NCBI GenBank assembly: GCA_023431345.1
Contig: JAEYWK010000201.1
Location: 89,310-153,309, forward strand
DNA: 64,000 nt
Direction of reading: 5' to 3'
DNA from: Pseudomonadota bacterium
GTDB lineage: Bacteria; Myxococcota_A; Polyangia; Polyangiales; Polyangiaceae
This document shows positions 60,514-64,000 of the stretch, piece by piece (within the stretch, counting starts at the first letter, position 1; each line of letters opens with the position of its first letter). The position numbers and the translations under genes were made by a program. Below the pieces are notes generated by a model. The model was not told the DNA's origin, ran no database searches, and worked only from the letters and a program-made list of their open reading frames with translations.

Positions 60514-61940
60514 CCACCGCCCGCTCCGCCGCTAGCAACCGAAGCTTCTTGTCGCGCCGCTCGCTCTTGCGAGGCGCAGGCGTCACCTTGGTTCTGCCAT
60601 TTCTGGATTCGCTCGCGCCGCGCGCCGTGCAAGCGGCGCCGGGTACGCCGGTGCGCCTCGTGTACTGGCTGATCCCCAACGGGGTGCTCTACGACCGCTG
60701 GATCCCGAAAACGGTAGGCAGATTCGACGCCGCGAGCATGCCTCAAAGCTTGCAGCCGCTCGCGGACGCCAACCTGCTGAACGATTTCAACCTCTTGTCG
60801 GGCATCGACAACCTGTGTGGCTACCCGGTCGGGCCTGGCGATCACGCCAGCGGGCTGTCGGCCATGCTCACCTGCGTCGCAGCCAAGAAGTCAGTCGACG
60901 CGGTCGAGCTCGGGATCTCCGCCGATCAGGTCGCGGCGGCGAGCTTGGGATCGCTGACGCCTCGTCCCTCGCTCGAGCTCGGCATGCAGCGCGACGGTGG
61001 CGGCGGCAACTGCGACAACGGGTACTCCTGCGCCTACGCGCGCTTCCTGTCGTGGAGCGACAAGACGACGCCTCGGCCAAAGCAGGTGGACGCCAAGCAA
61101 GCCTTCCTCTGGCTGCTCGGCACCAGCGGCAGCGGCCTCTCTCCCGAGCAGGCCGAGCGCATGCGCGCAGGAGAAAAGAGCGTGCTCGACTACTTGGTCA
61201 AGCAAGCCAATGGCCTCTCGCCCAAGCTAACCAGCGAGGATCGCGTCAAGCTCGACCAATACCTGACGAGCGTGCGGGCGGTCGAGAAGCAGCTCGACGC
61301 CGCCACGGCTTCGGCGGAATGCCAGATGGCGACGCCGGTAGAGAACAGCAGCAACTACGTGACTCGTCTCACGGCCATGATGAAAGTGATGCAGTTCGCC
61401 TTCCAATGCGACCTCACGCGCGTCGTGACCTTCAGCCTCGGCAACGCCTTCGGCCCTGGCGCCATGCCGTGGATCGACGTACAGGACGACTTTCACAACC
61501 TCACGCACAACATCGGCGCGGGCAACAACCGCGAGCTCGTCGCCAAGTGTATCCGCTGGGAGGTCGAGCAGATTGCCGCCTTCATGACAGGGCTCAAGGC
61601 CATCAAAGAAGGCGAGCACGACGTGCTCTACAACACCGCGTTCATGGTTTCGTCCGAGGTCGGCGAGGGCGCACCGCACAACCACGACAACGTGCCGGTG
61701 CTGATCGCGGGCAACGCCGGCGGCGCCATCAAGACCGGCAATCACATCAAGTACACGCCGGAAGACTCGAAGGCCCGCTCGCTCGCCGGCCGCCGCAACG
61801 AAGCGGACCGCGCGAGCGCGATCGCGATCCCGAACCGCAACCGCTTGTCGAACGTGCACGTATCGCTTTTGAACGCGGTAGGAGTGCCGACCACCCAGTT
61901 TGCCGACAGCACGGGCCCGATCCAGATCTCGGCGGAATGA
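60510..61940 (+). CDS. DUF1552 family Tat-exported protein
   Basis: 476 residues. A twin-arginine signal (SRRSLLRGAGVTLVLPFLDSL) marks export through Tat. The body has the DUF1552 pattern: RLVYWLIPNGV near the start, FNLLSGIDN, DHASGLSAMLTC, PSLELGMQ and, in the C-terminal half, MMKVMQFAFQCDLTRVVTFSLGN. The family is related to sulfatase/phosphatase-type proteins (DUF1501-like) but no activity is proven. Its ATG overlaps the DUF1592 stop and its own stop overlaps the next ATG (ATGA), so this is an operon of at least three genes. Confidence 0.9.
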   Translation: MTTARSAASNRSFLSRRSLLRGAGVTLVLPFLDSLAPRAVQAAPGTPVRLVYWLIPNGVLYDRWIPKTVGRFDAASMPQSLQPLADANLLNDFNLLSGIDNLCGYPVGPGDHASGLSAMLTCVAAKKSVDAVELGISADQVAAASLGSLTPRPSLELGMQRDGGGGNCDNGYSCAYARFLSWSDKTTPRPKQVDAKQAFLWLLGTSGSGLSPEQAERMRAGEKSVLDYLVKQANGLSPKLTSEDRVKLDQYLTSVRAVEKQLDAATASAECQMATPVENSSNYVTRLTAMMKVMQFAFQCDLTRVVTFSLGNAFGPGAMPWIDVQDDFHNLTHNIGAGNNRELVAKCIRWEVEQIAAFMTGLKAIKEGEHDVLYNTAFMVSSEVGEGAPHNHDNVPVLIAGNAGGAIKTGNHIKYTPEDSKARSLAGRRNEADRASAIAIPNRNRLSNVHVSLLNAVGVPTTQFADSTGPIQISAE

Positions 61941-62085
61941 CCGTGCAGCGAGCCAACGTTTCGGTCGTGTGGGCGTGCTGCACGGTCCTCGCCTGTGGAT
62001 CGGTAGCGGCTGATCCCAGCGGCGCCGCGGGCGCTTCGGGCAGCCCGCCGCTCGGCGGCGCGGGCGCGGCCGGCAGCGCCGAGGG
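61937..62085 (+). CDS. Lipoprotein N-terminus, 3'-truncated at sequence junction
   Basis: Starts at an ATG overlapping the DUF1552 stop. Seen: a signal peptide with lipobox region (VVWACCTVLACG), then the Gly/Ala/Ser-rich linker style (GAAGASGSPPLGGAGAAGSA) shared by the other lipoproteins of the window. From about 62085 the frame only continues as antisense of bshA, so the rest of the gene is missing. The 3' end given is approximate. Confidence 0.65.
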
Positions 62086-62095
62086 CCGCCCGTTG
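62045..62095. other. Probable chimeric junction
   Basis: On the left the plus strand reads a Myxococcota-style lipoprotein; on the right the minus strand reads the C-terminal part of BshA up to GRARAAER, where the family's usual last ~15 residues are replaced by antisense of the left-hand gene. Both genes are broken within the same ~50 bases. A GC-rich stretch readable in either gene (GGCGCGGGCGCGGCCGGCAG) makes the exact base impossible to fix. Confidence 0.7.
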
Positions 62096-63139
62096 CACGG
62101 GATTCGCGATGAGCGACTCGACCCCGCGGGCGAGCGCGGCGGTGTCGCCAAAGGGCACGAGCAGGCCCTGTTTGCCGTGCTCGACGACCTCGGGGATGCC
62201 GCCGACGGCGAAGGCCACGCTCGGGCAGTCGAAAGTCATGGCCTCGAGGATGCTGAGGCAGAAGCTTTCCATCTCCGAGGTGAACAGACCGAGATCGGCG
62301 GCGTGCAGGTAGTCCTCGATGGCGGTGACGTTCTCGCGCACGACCACCCGGTCGGCGAGACCGGCCCGGCCCGCCTCGGCGAGGAAAGAGCCGGCGTTGC
62401 CCCCGGCGAGCACGACCAGCCGGAAGGATTCACGCGGACGGATCTGCGCGACGGCTTGCAGGAGCAGATCGGTGCGCTTGACCGGACGAAGATTCGACGT
62501 GTGCAACAGCATCGCCTCGCCGGGCGCGAGGCCGAGTTCGGCGCGGACGGCGTCGCGCGTGCGCGTCGGCGGTTGTGGGGCGAAGAAGTTGGGGATGACC
62601 TCGACCGGGCCGTGGAAATCGAGGTGGGTCTTGATCTCGCGTTGGAGAAACTGCGACACCGTGGTAACGCCGTCGGCCTGGTCGAGCGCGTGGCGGATGG
62701 CCGGGCCGTAGCCGGCGTCGCAGCCGAGCAGCATCACGTCGGTGCCGTGGAGCGTGACGACGACCTTCGGCCGCTCGAACACCGGCAGCATGGACATAGC
62801 CAGCATCGCGGCGGTGGCGTGGGGCACGGCGTAGTGGACGTGGAGGACGTCGAGCCGGTGGGCGCGGCTCACCTCGGCGATCTTGACCGAGAGCGGCAGG
62901 GTGTAGTCGGGATACTTGAAGAGGTCGTAGTCGTTGACCTCGACCTGATGGAAGGTGATGCGCGGATGATTGCGCGGCATGCGGAACGGCGCCGCATGAC
63001 TGATGAAGTGGATCTCGTGGCCGCGGCCCGCCAGCTCCTCGCCGAGCTCGGACGCCAGGATGCCGCTGCCCCCGACGGAAGGGTGGCAGATGATGCCGAG
63101 GCGGAGCGGACGGTCAGGCTGTGATACAGGGGAACTCAA
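62055..63139 (-). CDS. bshA: N-acetyl-alpha-D-glucosaminyl L-malate synthase BshA, 3'-truncated
   Basis: About 360 residues of a GT4 glycosyltransferase. Family blocks: LGIICHPSVGGSGILASELG, EIHFISHAAPFR, LDVLHVHYAVPHA, VVTLHGTDVMLLG, PNFFAPQPP, LLHTSNLRPVKR, and the C-terminal MESFCLSILEAMTFDCPSVAF...GGIPEVVEHGKQGLLVPFGD. This is diagnostic for BshA, which joins UDP-GlcNAc to L-malate in the first step of bacillithiol synthesis. The C-terminus is lost at the junction near 62055. The start is unclear: the frame opens at TTG 63139. bshB1 lies upstream on the same strand, 99 bases away. Confidence 0.88.
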
Positions 63140-63238
63140 AGCAAGGAGGCCACAAAAGGCACAGGAAGCGCAAAAGAAGCAAACGCGGCAGACCAGTTTT
63201 TTGAGTCTTATGCGCTTTTTGTGGCTAAAATCCGGAAA

Positions 63239-63973
63239 TCAGAACTTGTGCGCGGCGCGGGTGAGCGGCGCGAGCGAGGCGAAGACGAGCGGGTCGTTGG
63301 GCCAGAGCGGCTGGGCGTGGCCGACGCCGGCGTTGAGGCCGTGGACGCGGGCGCGGTCGAGCTGCAGCTCGACGTAGTTGCGCGTCTTCATCTGCGAGGC
63401 GTGGGCTTCCATGGCGGCTTTCCAGGCGCCCATGACTTCGGGCGCGGAGATGTCGATGAGGACCGGCGGTGTGGCGCGCGGTTCCGCGCCGGGGCCCAGC
63501 GCGTAGAAGAAAAGTTCGCCGATGGCGTGGGGCGTGAGGTCGCGCAGCTCCGTCAGGCCGCCGTAGCGGGCGAGGCGCGTGGCGTCGCGCACGAGCGTGC
63601 CGAGCCGCCAGTGGTCGGGATGCTGGTTCTGCTCGACCGTCGGCGCGAGCACGAGGGCCGGCCGCACGCGGCGGAGCACGGCCGCGAGCTTCACGGCGTG
63701 GGCGGCCTTGAGCTCGAGATGGGCGTCGCCGTCGAGTTCGAGAAATTCGAGCGTGGCGCCGAGGTGTTTGGCGGCGGCTTCGGCCTCCTTGGTGCGGTGG
63801 GCGGGAGAGCCGTTGGTGCCGGCCGCGCCGTGCGAGCAGACCACGAGGTGCACGGGCCGGCCGGCGCGGGTCTCGCGGACGATGATGCCGCCGCAGCCGA
63901 ACTCGATGTCGTCGGGATGCGCGCCGAAGGCGACGAGCGGGGTGCGTTCAGGCGGGGTGGGGGCGGTTTTCAT
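63239..63973 (-). CDS. bshB1: Bacillithiol biosynthesis deacetylase BshB1
   Basis: 244 residues of the PIG-L/LmbE family. Zinc-binding AHPDDIEFGCGG is at residues 18-29, and the second site HPDHWRLG at about 117-124, with FFYALGP and the LQLDRARVHGLNAGVGHAQPLW ending typical of BshB1. It deacetylates GlcNAc-malate, the second step of bacillithiol synthesis, so it works with the adjacent BshA. Start ATG at 63973. The 63140-63238 spacer is purine- and T-run-rich (cacaaaaggcacagg; gcgctttttgtgg), unlike the other spacers of this window. Confidence 0.93.
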   Translation of the reverse strand: MKTAPTPPERTPLVAFGAHPDDIEFGCGGIIVRETRAGRPVHLVVCSHGAAGTNGSPAHRTKEAEAAAKHLGATLEFLELDGDAHLELKAAHAVKLAAVLRRVRPALVLAPTVEQNQHPDHWRLGTLVRDATRLARYGGLTELRDLTPHAIGELFFYALGPGAEPRATPPVLIDISAPEVMGAWKAAMEAHASQMKTRNYVELQLDRARVHGLNAGVGHAQPLWPNDPLVFASLAPLTRAAHKF

Positions 63974-64000
63974 TTTTTAGAAGACACAACCCGGAAAGAT

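Noticed and set aside
60815..63124. Open frame of 769 residues on the plus strand
   Set aside because: It is a shadow of the DUF1552 gene, then runs through the junction and reads antisense to bshA; composition is Arg/Gly/Ala-rich with no domain.

Overview
The window is GC-rich DNA that reads, for about its first 62 kb, like one genome of the Myxococcota (Polyangiales-like). The inference rests on content: many multi-domain hybrid histidine kinases, secreted lipoproteins whose signal peptide is followed by long Gly/Ala/Ser-rich linkers, an ECF-type sigma factor paired with a Ser/Thr kinase, a DUF1592-DUF1552 pair, and abundant storage-carbohydrate genes. No tRNA, rRNA, insertion sequence, prophage or CRISPR array was seen.

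Layout. 1-6.9 kb: sensor kinases (a 5'-partial PAS/HisKA_2 kinase, a membrane hybrid kinase with a degraded ATPase domain, a PAS3-GAF hybrid kinase) and a YciI protein. 6.8-19.9 kb: a mixed block with a SemiSWEET-like transporter, two zinc-ribbon paralogues, a CE2-type esterase, an FAD monooxygenase, two alpha/beta-hydrolase lipoproteins, a GH13 branching-type enzyme, a hemerythrin, a PAP2 phosphatase, a VTT/DedA protein, an EEP phosphohydrolase and a Nudix hydrolase. 20.1-30.1 kb: a three-gene trehalose/glycogen operon (GlgX-TreY fusion, TreZ, TreS-maltokinase fusion) joined by ATGA overlaps. 30.4-36.7 kb: a small protein with a very strong ribosome-binding site, SurE, a lipid kinase, a SOUL protein, an OtsA-OtsB fusion and an HD-like protein. 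With OtsAB, all three common trehalose routes (OtsAB, TreYZ, TreS) lie within about 16 kb.

36.7-47.2 kb: a secreted Pro/Ala-rich protein, a four-gene signalling operon (CHASE3 hybrid kinase, CheR, CheB, REC-kinase; every junction a 4-nt overlap), NikR, a sigma factor overlapping a zinc-finger Ser/Thr kinase, and a small coiled-coil protein. 47.4-57.1 kb: a GH43-like lipoprotein, a decayed HAD phosphatase, a 1413-residue kinase with two complete kinase-receiver modules, and an Omp85-family barrel overlapping a lipoprotein with atypical-kinase-like motifs. I consider this last pair the best candidate for an undescribed system. 57.2-58.7 kb: an intact ECF sigma factor between decayed partner genes. 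58.8-62.1 kb: a DUF1592-DUF1552 operon whose third gene is cut off.

Near 62,050-62,095 the sequence changes character. A truncated Myxococcota-style lipoprotein runs directly into the 3'-truncated antisense end of bshA, followed by bshB1 (bacillithiol synthesis). Both genes are broken at the same place. This looks like an assembly chimera or a recent recombination end-point, and the last 1.9 kb should not be assumed to belong to the same genome.
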